Under the pieces are notes generated by a model that ran no database searches, had not been told where the DNA came from, and saw only the letters and a program-made list of their open reading frames with translations. The position numbers and the translations under genes are program-made. A stretch of DNA of 64,000 bases from Bathymodiolus brooksi (taxonomy: Eukaryota > Mollusca > Bivalvia > Mytilida > Modiolidae): the NCBI GenBank assembly GCA_963680875.1, contig OY804589.1, positions 26,214,353 through 26,278,352 on the forward strand, written 5' to 3'. Positions within the stretch are counted from its first letter, which is position 1; each line of letters begins with the position of its first letter. Of the stretch, positions 12,199-22,816 are shown one piece after another.

Positions 12199-13261
12199 TT
12201 ATTTTGGAGTAAAACACTTTTCTTACTAGTATCGTCTGGAATAACTAGTTGTAATTAAAATAATACATGATCTAATATAAAGAATTTCTGAAGTTTAAAT
12301 TGTTACTTTCCTGAATAATGGTGACGTTTACCAGGGCCCAACTCACAAATCTACCCAGTTCGTCCTCTTAGTCTCATTTTAAAAATATTTGTACTATCAA
12401 TATAGGGATCATTCACCGCTTCTCCCGTTTGGTGACGCCACTGTTCCATAAGTGGTTAATTGTGCGTTTGAATCACAAATACGCTTGTATCTTAACGTTA
12501 ACCTAATGGCGGCAGTGAATTATAAAACTTGGATGGTGCAAACATTGAAGCTTAACTAGTACAGCGCGGGTGATATTACTTGTTAGAAGTATAGATTTAG
12601 TTGACGAGTATATGTAAAATAAAAATATTATCTTTAAGTCGCAAGAAAAGAGTTTTATTATGACCATATTAAGAAATAAAACGGACGTTTACAAGCCAAA
12701 TCGGCATGTACCTTGGTGTAGCCTATACATGTTCATAAAAGGTGTACATGATGTTTGGTTACTCACACTGCAATACTGATGAACTTCATTCCAACATTTT
12801 AAAGTATACCTGAATTGCGGGAAATACTACCTTCAAGTGAACAAAATAGAATGATAAAGTCCCTGTCTCCACATACAAAATTTTGAATTAATATATCTAG
12901 GTCTCTATATTTAGGCAATTTTCAAATCTAAATCACACTCTTTATAAAATTATTTGGTACAAAATTATACAGACAATATATTCCTTCTTCGTGTAGTGTT
13001 ATTAACTGTTAAAGATTCGACAACAAGCGGGTTAATCATAGCATATATTTTAGAAAGATTTTGAGCAGATGTATTATGAATGGCATAATAAATACTTAAA
13101 TAAAGAAAATTCGTTGTTTCTTACTATTTTAAATTATTTTCGACAGATTTTGGTAGCATTCAAATATTTTGCACAATCAGACTGGCGGATCATCGTAAAA
13201 AACCTGGAACTGCCACACAATGTAAAACTAAAGACTCAAGTTGTCACCGACAGAGTTCCGT
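12199..13261. other. Non-coding stretch, no gene seen
   Basis: Apart from the composite repeat at 12311-12470, this is AT-rich sequence, presumably intron or upstream flank of CCK-like gene 1. A 67-codon open frame at 13069-13272 has no recognisable features. I could not place the missing first exon here. Confidence 0.5.
12311..12470. repeat. Composite repeat, copy 1
   Basis: Block A (ACCAGGGCCCAACTCAC) followed by block B (GGGATCATTCACC ... CCATAAGTGGTTA). Both blocks recur at 15185-15345, where B is inverted and precedes A in direct orientation. Confidence 0.6.
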
Positions 13262-13432
13262 CCGTGCTTTAATGGGATTCGTGCTGCTCAATCTTCAGTT
13301 TTCTGTGTAGTTTTTTGTAGACCACTGTTTATCATTTTGTCCTTTTTCGTTTGGCCATTGCATTGCCTGCCCCTCTTCGATTTATGACTTCCGATAACCC
13401 CTTTTGGCCTCTACAAACTTTTCTTATCTGTT
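13262..13432 (+). repeat. Penelope-tail repeat fragment
   Basis: Similar to the sequence after the reverse transcriptase at 49985-50213: TTTTGTAGACCACTGTTTA, TTTGGCCATTGCATTG, CTTCGATTTATG and CCTTTTGG in the same order. Confidence 0.65.
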
Positions 13433-13791
13433 GACCTATACACGAACCGCTATGCTATCCCAATTATCAAATTTATTTCATTGTAATATATATGTAAAAA
13501 TATATTGAAGATTACAATTATTTGGCATAATGAACTTTTTAATGGTAAAGGACTAAAGGCAAAGCACATGATTTTTGTAGGTTTATTCCATTTTAATGCA
13601 GGTAAAAACGTTATTGATAACTTTAGTTAGCTACCTGTTATTGAAATGAACAGTCAAACGATTTAAATTGCAATTTCAGTAATGCTACGAAAAAAATCGG
13701 GAATTTGCATAAAACCCAGCGTTCTATACAATAAAAAAAAACATAAAAAAAATGTAAACGTACACGATTTGAAACGCACGGACTACTGGGT

Positions 13792-14028
13792 TTGGTGTTT
13801 ATCACCACTTTCAACAAATTTCAGTGAGGGTCAGTTTTATTGGTGGTGCCCGTAAAACGGAGAGTACAGAGAAAACCACGGACCTGCCACAAGTCACTGG
13901 CAAACTTTTATCACATAATGTTATATCGCCTGGGCGAGATTCGAACTCGTAACGTTAGTGGTGATAAGTACTGATTGCATAGGTAGTTGTAATTCCAGCT
14001 AACAAACGATCACCACGAAGCCCCCTTA
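13792..14028 (-). mobile_element. SINE-A copy
   Basis: Minus-strand, nearly full-length copy from the GTTTATCACCACTTTC end to the head hairpin near 14000. The B-box-like GAGATTCGAACTCG is on the plus strand. Confidence 0.75.
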
Positions 14029-15184
14029 CGAACTACTGAGTTAAATATTGTACAACTAGATACATATCGGTAACTATCGTGATAGAACATTACATAATAA
14101 AAAAAATATACTTTATTTGGTATAATGATACCCTAATGAAGAATTTGTTAAATTTTGAAAATGAATTGATTGAAAATAGAAAATCGTGAATTTAATGGTA
14201 AAAAGTGGGAAGGGAGGGGATGAGAATCTAAAAAGGTTTTTTTTGTGTGGCTTAAACTAAAAATTGAAACAAAAATGAGAAAAGGAAAATATGTTTCAAA
14301 AATAAAAGCTGTGATCATCTAGGTAGGGAAGGTCAATCAAGGTTTTCCTTTCCGTAACTGGATATATCATACAGATAAAGAATATTTTTTGCTGAAATTT
14401 TTTTAAATTAATCATAAATGTGTTCCCTTTGGATTGTTAATTACAAACATAAATTTATTATTGCTATTATTATTATTTTTATTATTGGCCGTTTTTAGAT
14501 TTATTTTAAATATTCTCGCCTTTAAATGATATAAAGTACCAACTATGCTACTTGAAAAGGTGTCTATACACACAGAAATTATATGTGTTCATTGTTACAA
14601 GGTTTTTTTTATTATTACTTGTTCTTTTTCTGTGTTTGTTGAAAATTGTATATTACTGCCTAAAGGTATAGATGAATTTGTTGTGTTCCTGTGTATTGTA
14701 CATGTATGGTTTTGATTTTTTATAATTTTACCCAGATTTTTATTATTAGTCATAAAGGGAAAAAAAAATTTTCAGGTACAAAATGTAGCATCGAAATCTT
14801 TTTATCAGAGTAAAATACACCCTTTTTCCCTAATGCTAATGCAAAGAAATGAAATGTGATACACGTATACACCGTTAGGAATTTAATTAATAACCTAATA
14901 TCCCTGTCGTACTGTAGTCAACTGTTCCAGCGCAATGGTTGTAAGTATAAGATACAGTACTATTAAAAAAAAAAGAAGCGACCTGTATTGAATATTCCGC
15001 AATACGGGTAACTTCTTTTGTTTCATAGTAGTTTATCTAACTTGTACAATAATGTTTTAATTTATAAAATAAAAAAAAGTCGTGAGAACAGTTTTGTTTG
15101 TGAACGAAATGTACAGAATTTTCCTATTCATGTTATGAGGGCATTATATATTGACGTGTCCTTGTATCGAGATTAAAACGTTCC
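14029..15184. other. AT-rich stretch, no gene seen
   Basis: Contains a TTA-rich microsatellite at about 14455-14490 and long A and T runs. No open frame of note and no repeat that I recognise. Confidence 0.6.
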
Positions 15185-15345
15185 GCTAACCACTTATGGA
15201 ACAACAGCGACGTCTGTCGAAAGAAATTTGGTGAATGATCCCTATTGATTGCTTCTTATAATCGTTCGAACAATAATGACGGTTACCAGGGCTCAACATA
15301 CAAAGTTACCCAGCTCGTTCTCTTATTAACTACGCTCACCAAACC
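15185..15345. repeat. Composite repeat, copy 2 (rearranged)
   Basis: Inverted block B (AACCACTTATGGAACA ... GTGAATGATCCCT) followed by direct block A (ACCAGGGCTCAACATAC). Compare the order at 12311-12470. Confidence 0.6.
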
Positions 15346-17244
15346 AGGCGAAGTGGGCGAAATTCTCGCCCTATATCGACTGAAGTCGCTCTCCCTCGAC
15401 TACAAAGCGAAATTAAAGTCGCCTTATTTCTTTTTGCAAGTCACTCTTTTCTTGCAAATAATCTTCGTTTTATGGTAAAGGTGATTGTCAAAACAATTGT
15501 AATCAATGGGAAGATACATAAGAATAAGAGGAAAAGGTTTTATTCAAGCAATAAAGAAGGTTTAATTTGGGGTACCCTTTAATTTGTTGATGCAAAAGTA
15601 TCACGGCAAATTTGTACTGACGAAATTCCAGGTGAATATTAAATCCCAAATCTTAAAATATACAAACAGACGCTTCCTTTACCAAATTGGCCGTTGAATT
15701 GTGTTATATTCTAATTATTTTCACAAAACTTGAGTTATTTGTAGCTTTTTAAAAGCTAAACAATCAACATGTCTAAGTTTTAAACACGGCGATCATGGGG
15801 ACGTAGGAAATCGGAGGAAGGAAACGAACATTTAGATGTCATTGACAGATTTCAAGGCAAAAATCAATAAATCTAAAATCAATAAATATAAGATCAATAA
15901 TAATAATAAAACAAATACAAAACATGAATTTAGTGTTAAATATGAAAGATATAAACAAGATATTAGCAAAGATAGAAATCTATGATTGGGAAAAAAATTG
16001 TAATATCTGATCCTCTCTTATACCGCCGCCCCCCTTCTTCTAAGACAACTAAAGAATAACCAGAATCAATCGAATACAACTGGAGCACAGAATTTTAAGG
16101 AATTTAACAATACAGCTGGGTGGCTGTCTGTGTTTTTTGTGTTTTTTTTTGTAATGAATTAATCAAGTAGAGTCACCCTCAAACCACCCCTCCCCCTCCC
16201 CAGCCGATTTGAAAATAAAAAAGACAAATGCAGTCATTTGGTAATTTGGACATCCACTTTGCCAATTATAAGAATTGAAAAGCTTTTTGTGATTGGTAAC
16301 TAGTTATTTTTTATCTCACAAACAAAGAAACTAGCAAAGGATGGGTGTGTGATAACTTTCCTCGACAATTTCATTTTTTTCTGGGTACCTTCCATGAAAA
16401 ACATAAATTTAAATATTTTAAAAATCTGACGGTAAAAGTTTGTAAAATTTGGTGCAATGATGTCTAAATGTCTATTCTTCAGTGTGTCATCTTTTGGTGG
16501 AAATTAATTGACAGGAATTTTTTTAATCTGATTTTTAATACCAAGGTGGTCCTCAGGGCATCCCCCCTTTTTTGCAGTTTCCACTGTTTTGCACGTGATT
16601 ATCTCCAAACAGGATATTCAGATATGCTAGATATTTCATATTTATTCAACAACAACACTCTCAAGTGTATTAAAGCCAAAATATTCCCTTTCAATCAGAA
16701 ATAAATGTGCATATCTATTAGAATATTCTGAAACTAGTATTACCATCTGGCGTCAAGAATACCCCCAAAATTGCTATATTTAGGATGTGCTATGGAGAAA
16801 ACGGCACGGTGAAATTTTTTGAAACTTTGGCGGATAATGTATTTAGACATAACTATTCCGTGATGCAAATTTAAAAAAAAATTGAATGATGGGAAAATTT
16901 TAGGATAACCCAGGTCTACTACCTTAAACAAAATTAAAAAAAAAATTGTATTCAATTTAATTTGGTAAGTTGTTTTTATTGGAAATTAAGTCTTTGGTAA
17001 ATTTTCGTAACACTTTAATTGTAAGATATATGTAGCACGATTTTTAAAGTGTGAAATCTCCCAAACACCTAATACAAATTTGTGACCGTTGCCACAGTAA
17101 CGGAAAATTTATTAATATAAAAAAAAGAACATATCTTCTTCTATAATTCCCAATCATAAGCAAACTGATCTTTATTGAAAACGCCTTTAATATCATGTTA
17201 ATCAAAAGAGATTAACATTTTTCTAATAATAACATCTAGCGGGA
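15346..17244. other. AT-rich stretch, no gene seen
   Basis: About 1.9 kb without a supported gene. Open frames at 15245-15478 and 16468-16704 (77 and 78 residues) have biased, hydrophobic AT-driven composition and no recognisable domain. C-rich patches occur near 16025 and 16185. Confidence 0.6.
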
Positions 17245-17492
17245 ATCGTATGGTAGTTGGATTTACAACTACCTGTGCAATCATTGCCTATTACCACTAA
17301 ATTTGTGAGTTCGAACCACATTCATGGCAAGGTGTACTCGATACAACATTATGTGATAAAGTGTGTCAGTGACTTGCGCCAGTTTTCTCTGGTACTCCAA
17401 TTTTCTCCACCAATAAAACTGACCTCCGCAATATAACTGAAATATTGTTAAAAGTGGCGTTAAACACCATAACACTAACACTAACCTTAATC
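17245..17492 (+). mobile_element. SINE-A copy
   Basis: Starts CGTATGGTAGTTGGATTTAC and ends GTGGCGTTAAACACC followed by a short CTAACA repeat. There is a small internal deletion at the GACTTGCG...TTTTCTCTGG part. Confidence 0.8.
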
Positions 17493-17760
17493 CAAAACAT
17501 TATGCTATACATGTACAACGCCACAACCATTGAGAAGAAGAAAAATAGAGTAAAACAAGGTACATGTACCTTAGAATTGATTTTGTTTGAAAACTTAATG
17601 TTTACTTCAACCCTCTTTTTATTAATATACTGGACAGAATAAAATGCACCGAAACAATTGAATTCTTCAAATCCTTAATATTTTAGTACATTTTACTTTA
17701 TTATACCGAAAAATTCGTTAGATGGATAACAAAACAAATAATGGTCATTGAATGCATTAA

Positions 17761-18446
17761 AGGCATACAGGCCGTTATTTTAATAAAAAAAAATGTTTCT
17801 CAATATAAGACCTAATTTTTGATTTAAAAAACCATAAAGATATATTGCAGTTGAAATTTTACATAATATCATACGTAAATAGCCTAGAACGAAGGAAATA
17901 AGTAGCTGTTTGAATTTCTTCCATCCAGGAAAGAATTCAATGTTGATCCGCCCAAAATGCATACGACCTGACAGTGAACTCATTCGGAAAAGCGTTTGCG
18001 CATGTGCGAAATTGTTTGTTGTTGAAGAAAATGTCGGATGTGCAAAAATCGAATGGCGGAAGAACAAAAACATTGACGGATTCTAAACGAAAACTAGACA
18101 AAAAGGATGATTCAGCAAAATACAGCAAAACCAGACTATCCATAGGTGATGAATATGACAGATGGACTGAACTTAAGGACGTCATCCAACCTCAGTTATT
18201 AATAGCAGTTATCACACGGCTGCTCGGCAAGCTTCGGAACTGCAGCCGATTCATAATTAATCATGTGTTAATGGCGATTCCACCAACAGAGGATGCTCAA
18301 CATTCGAATTCTTTTCACTAATTACGACATTATAACAGATTTTTTAAACCTGGCTTTTTGTTCAGAACATTTTATTAGTATAAAACATCGAATATTGGCA
18401 ACTTTTAATATAAACAAAACATTCAATTCTGACAGCCTGTATGCCT
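17761..18446. mobile_element. TTAA-flanked DNA element
   Basis: Inverted ends AGGCATACAGGC (17761) and GCCTGTATGCCT (ending 18446), flanked by TTAA at 17757-17760 and 18447-18450. TTAA duplication is typical of piggyBac and Kolobok elements. At 686 bp it is far too short for a full transposase, so it is a deletion derivative that keeps a small open frame. Confidence 0.75.
18031..18321 (+). CDS. Small lysine-rich ORF inside the TTAA element
   Basis: ATG in a reasonable context (GAAAATGTCGG) opens 96 codons. They contain a basic stretch (KRKLDKKDD) and SIGDEYDRWTELKDVI, a short amphipathic pattern. I recall similar R-x-x-IG...RW-x-x-LK N-termini in repeat-derived metazoan proteins but cannot name the family. 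A longer frame from 17974 starts within element sequence. It is most likely the surviving N-terminus of the parental element's protein. Whether it is expressed is unknown. Confidence 0.4.
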   Translation: MSDVQKSNGGRTKTLTDSKRKLDKKDDSAKYSKTRLSIGDEYDRWTELKDVIQPQLLIAVITRLLGKLRNCSRFIINHVLMAIPPTEDAQHSNSFH

Positions 18447-18452
18447 TTAAGC

Positions 18453-18545
18453 ACCATAACCACAACCCCTAATATTTGTAAGTTCCGTTTCATCTCGTGG
18501 CGAGGTACACTTGATACGTTATTGTTTGATAAGGTGAGAGACTTA
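18453..18545 (+). mobile_element. SINE-A fragment
   Basis: Degenerate middle part: GTAAGTTCCGTTTCATCTCG and GGCGAGGTACACTTGATACG. Confidence 0.5.
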
Positions 18546-19705
18546 AAGAAGAAGGAAACCCAATCAATGTGGTGTTATAAAAACGCAATATCTGATTAAA
18601 AAGTAAACATTTTCTGGTAAAAAAAAGTTACAGAAATCGAATATCATAAATTTCACTCTTGTATATACTGACAAAAAGATAATTATCAACTATGACAATA
18701 CAACATACATTGACCAGTCAAGAAAATGTACCTTTACCGAGATTTTAAGGATGGGGGGAATCATACAATATTGCCTTAGTCCCTTATGATATAGAACCAG
18801 AATCTTCGGTGGAGGAAATTAACGGTCGTCAACAATTAGTCGCCGGAACAACAAGCGACAGAACACTGCATAGCCCCTTTCCTGCACGACAAAAACCAAT
18901 CAAAATATAAGAATTTTCTTTATTTTTCTCAAGTACATGTATGAAAAATGTTACGGTTCAAGAATGTTGGTTATCTTCGCCTGTATTATAATGTGTGTCG
19001 TAAGCGAGTATTATTAGTATTAAGCAAAAGAAACCGGAATAGATGGTGTGACGTAGACTAATGCTGTTTTTGCATACTTCAATACCAAAGAGTTCTACAA
19101 ATGTCGTCGACGCCCACGAAACTACGGAAAATAGAAATTATACCTTTTCAACCGTTTGTACGATTTAACTATTGGTTTTTTTGAAAAAAATGGAAATGTC
19201 TGAACAATTTTGTCACACTTATTGCTTAAAATATCACAACTTTTATGTTTGTTTACTTTCCCCTTAAAGTACCAAGGTTTTCCGAATCGAAAATGGCGGA
19301 CTGTTATGATATAACTGAAAGTTATATCTTGTGCATGAGTCTAAATTTTCATAACTGAGTACATTCACCACAACTTCAAGAGCGGAGTATAATATTTATT
19401 ATCACTGCACTGCACAATGAACGACACTTAATAGCTCGACTCATGAGGACGAACTATTTTAACACATACATTTGAATAATTTCAATGTTAAGTGCTAAAG
19501 CAGTATCATCGGCAACTTTACAAAACATTCCTTACATTTTTTAGCAAAAAACGTTCGAAGTCATTTAGGTACAGAGAACATAAAAAAGGATCTACGATTC
19601 CCCTTGTCTACACGGAAATATTTTGACATTGTACTTGTCAAAAAGTATATTTACAATTGATATGTATTTATATTTATTCTAAATTAATATGTTTCATATG
19701 CAATG
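18546..19705. other. Non-coding stretch, no gene seen
   Basis: AT-rich. It includes a small hairpin near 19310-19335 (GATATAACTGAAAGTTATATC). No open frame that I can support. Confidence 0.6.
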
Positions 19706-19707
19706 TA

Positions 19708-19797
19708 TTAGTTCTCCGGTTACCTCTACCAATAAAACTCACCACGAAATAGCTGAAATATTGTTGAAAATAGCGTTAAACAGCATAACCCCCTCTT
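19708..19797 (+). mobile_element. SINE tail fragment
   Basis: Contains TCTCCGGTTACC, CCAATAAAAC and GAAATATTGTTGAAAAT. Only the 3' third is present. Confidence 0.65.
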
Positions 19798-19999
19798 TTC
19801 TCCAAACTGTGTCAAAAAGTATTTCATTCAATAATTGCACAAAAGAGTTTTGTTTCTTATTATTCGGTTTATTTAACGGTATCCGAAGAACATACAGATT
19901 ATCAATGGTAGAAAAACTCCCTCCACTATTCCATCTAGCTTACCGTGGTTTTCCCAAATTTAGAAGAGAAAAAAAGAGAACTGTTTCTAAAAATTGGTT

Positions 20000-20130
20000 T
20001 TGTTTATGGTGCTTAACGCCACTTTCAACAATATTTCACTTATATCGTGATGATCCAGTTTTATTGGTGTAGGAAAACGGAGTACCTAAAGAAAACTACC
20101 ATACGATCACGACCACGACGGCCATCTCAT
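20000..20130 (-). mobile_element. SINE-A copy with internal deletion
   Basis: Minus strand. The tail is present (CGCCACTTTCAACAATATTTC) and then jumps from the TACTCCG block straight to the extreme 5' head (CCATACGATCACGACC), losing the middle. Confidence 0.65.
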
Positions 20131-20354
20131 ATATCTTATACACTACAATACCATTCACATGCTAACATTTACTACCATTCAGCTATCAAGGCATCACAAA
20201 CAATCTTACTTCCTTCCAATCGAATGTGCCCAGTCTTCTTTAACAACGAGTTACACGACTGGTTTTGTTTACGTAAAATTTTACTAAAACTTCTAGTTCA
20301 TCTTTTTTTCTTATTTAAAACGTTCAAACTCATATAAATCTCCTGAAATTTTAA

Positions 20355-20887
20355 TTGCATTCTCTGAATAACATGATAGGGTTCGTCCTGGTCGCTTGCA
20401 TTCTCTGAATAACATGATAGGGTTCGTTCTGGTCGCTTGCATTCTCTGAATAACATGATAGGGTTCGTCCTGGTCGCTTGCATTCTCTGAATAACATGAT
20501 AGGGTTCGTCCTGGTCGCTTGCATTCTCTGAATAACATGATAGGGTTCGTCCTGGTCGCTTGCATTCTCTGAATAACATGATAGGGTTCGTCCTGGTCGC
20601 TTGCATTCTCTGAATAACATGGTAGGGTTCGTCCTGGTCGCTTGCATTCTCTGAATAACATGGTAGGGTTCGTCCTGGTCGCTTGCATTCTCTGAATAAC
20701 ATGATAGGGTTCGTCCTGGTCGCTTGCATTCTCTGAATAACATGGTAGGGTTCGTCCTGGTCGCTTGCATTCTCTGAATAACATGGTAGGGTCCGTCCTG
20801 GTCGCTTGCATTCTCTGAATAACATGATAGGGTTCGTCCTGGTCGCTTGCATTCTCTGAATAACATGGTAGGGTTCGTCCTGGTCGC
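20355..20887. repeat. 41-bp tandem array, 13 copies
   Basis: The unit contains GAATAACATGATAGGGTTCG plus TCCTGGTCGCTTGCATTCTCT. A few units differ at single positions (GATAGGG or GGTAGGG). Because 41 is not a multiple of three and the unit lacks stops, all three minus frames stay open. The resulting 166-207 residue open frames are artefacts of the repeat. Confidence 0.95.
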
Positions 20888-20939
20888 GATCGTTAGGGTA
20901 GTTTGCGTTTTTCATTTGCAATCAATTTCCGTCACCTTA

Positions 20940-21110
20940 AAAGTTTTGCTCGATTACCGCTCGTGAAGGTGTACTCGATTAAGATTCTTTCTTTTTTTTT
21001 TAACAATGTTTGACAGTGGCCTATGCATGTGGTACTCTGGTTTCCTCCACCAATGAAATTGACTGGCACGATATAACTTATTGATTAAGTGCCGTTAAAC
21101 ACAGATAACT
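20940..21110 (+). mobile_element. Degenerate SINE-A copy
   Basis: Contains the GAAGGTGTACTCGATTA, GTTTCCTCCACCAATGAAA, CACGATATAAC and GCCGTTAAACACA blocks with deletions between them. Confidence 0.55.
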
Positions 21111-21166
21111 GACCTTCCTCTGTGCTGTTCCTATTTTGTTCTTTGATATACTCAAATATATTTGAA

Positions 21167-21512
21167 CCGCATCGATAGTATAATGGTTAGCATGCTCGCC
21201 TCGAATGCTGTGAATCGTTGGTTCGAGCCCCGGTCGGGTCAAACCAAAGACAATAAAATTGCTATTTATAGCTTCTCTACTGAGCACGCAGCATTAAGGA
21301 GAAAGAACATAGACTGAATAAGGATAATGAGTCCGAGTGGAGCGACATGTCTACCCGCGGACTGTTGTTTCACTGAGTTAGCACTCAAAAAATAAAATCC
21401 AGCTTAGCGTGTTGGTGTAGTACAAAGCGGACATCATCATTATCATCTCATCAAAATGCAAGTTGTTCTCGCCTTGATGGCTGAAAAATTGCTCATTTTG
21501 ACGTTAAACAGT
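21167..21512 (+). mobile_element. SINE-D copy, full length
   Basis: tRNA-like head (AGTATAATGGTTAGCATG as A box, GGTTCGAGCCCC as B box), then the CGGGTCAAACCAAAGACAA, CACGCAGCATTAAGGAG, GACATGTCTACCCGCGGACT and TTGACGTTAAACAG blocks. The head resembles tRNA-Asp/Glu/Gly but does not continue into a tRNA 3' acceptor stem, so it is a SINE. Confidence 0.8.
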
Positions 21513-22734
21513 TAAAGCATACCTTGTATATGAGATATTTTGTTTCCTAATGTTATTACAAAACTCTAATAGTCTTTGCGGTTCTTAAACTTCAAAATCT
21601 CTTTCTTTTTGTTCTTAGCTTTCTGCCTATATTTTCAGACACTATAAACTGTACGTTATTACGTTGTTTTCGTCATTGGAAAACGTGTTCGGCTATTTTA
21701 AAGTTTGTTTTTTTTTGGTTCTAGTTCCCAAAATTTATTTCGTTTTTTGTTTTGTTTTTTTTTTCGTTTTGACTTTAACACAAAATCCTTATATATTCAA
21801 ATAAATGATTTTTGAAATAAGAGAAATTAAAAAAAAAATAATATGAATTTTAGATCAAAGTTTGTCATAAAGAACAAAAATAAACAATTAATACACAAAT
21901 TGTCCGGAAAGGCATTCATCATTTAGTAAACAACAATTAACAACAAAAATAGATTTCCTAATAATTAATTAAACGATTAATGTTCCAGGACGCGATTAAT
22001 CATCTTACCTCATTATTGTTTGCGCTGATTATTCTCTCATTGGCATATCATATACACAGTAAACAAATCGAATCATACAGAGGACATCTTCCGTTAGTTT
22101 CACACCTTAACCGTTCCGCGACACTATATAGTCCGATGGAGGATGCGTAGTTTATTTATAATTACAAAATTCTCGTGCGAATGCTGCACAATTTTCTTAT
22201 GTCATTTTTTTTCGAGTGTCGATTTCGTGGTGAAATCACTTTTTAATCAGATCACAAATTCTGCTACGAGCGATCCAATACCGAAATAATCAAATCTCCA
22301 CTATAACGAACCAAAGATGATTTGGGTGTGTAAACTCGTCTTTATAAAATCAACACTATAACACAGTACTTAACAGCACGTAATAACGTTATAATTGCAT
22401 CATTGGAAGGAAATGGCGATCATTGATGGACGATTTCACCAGATTATGGTACTTGTATGTGTAACATGGTTATTTACTCAAACGATTAACAGTTGTAGTA
22501 GTTCGATTGTAATTCTAGAATCACACAGTTCATTTTGTTATCATGAATTACCTTAAGGAAGGTATAGCAAAATATTGACCCCTATATAGGCTTAGTGATA
22601 TATGACACACCCGTTAACATTGGAATGATGGAAGAAATATCTGGAAAGAGACAAAAAATACCAGGACGAGTGTTTGTACATATTGACGAACACAGAAAGT
22701 AAATCTTGAATACCTAGCAAATAAACAAAGGTTG
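21513..22734. other. AT-rich stretch, no gene seen
   Basis: T-rich and A-rich runs, no open frame above background and no recognised repeat. Confidence 0.6.
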
Positions 22735-22816
22735 GTTTGGTTTTTAGTGCTCAGCGCCACTTTCAGCAATATTTCAGTTATATCGTGGCGGTCAGTTTTT
22801 ATTATAATATTGGTGG
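22735..22816 (-). mobile_element. SINE-A, 3' portion, split by LINE 2
   Basis: The 3' end of a minus-strand SINE-A (AGCGCCACTTTCAGCAATAT, CGTGGCGGTCAGTTTTTA), cut at 22816. The rest of the same SINE resumes at 26501 after LINE 2. Confidence 0.85.

Noticed and set aside
20298..20921. Three overlapping minus-strand frames of 166-207 residues
   Set aside because: The 41-bp unit has no stop in any minus frame, so all three frames are open. This is not a protein signature.
21167..21240. Possible tRNA gene (also 42000, 46250 and 59160)
   Set aside because: A and B boxes are present but no acceptor stem closes, and each is followed by the conserved SINE-D body.
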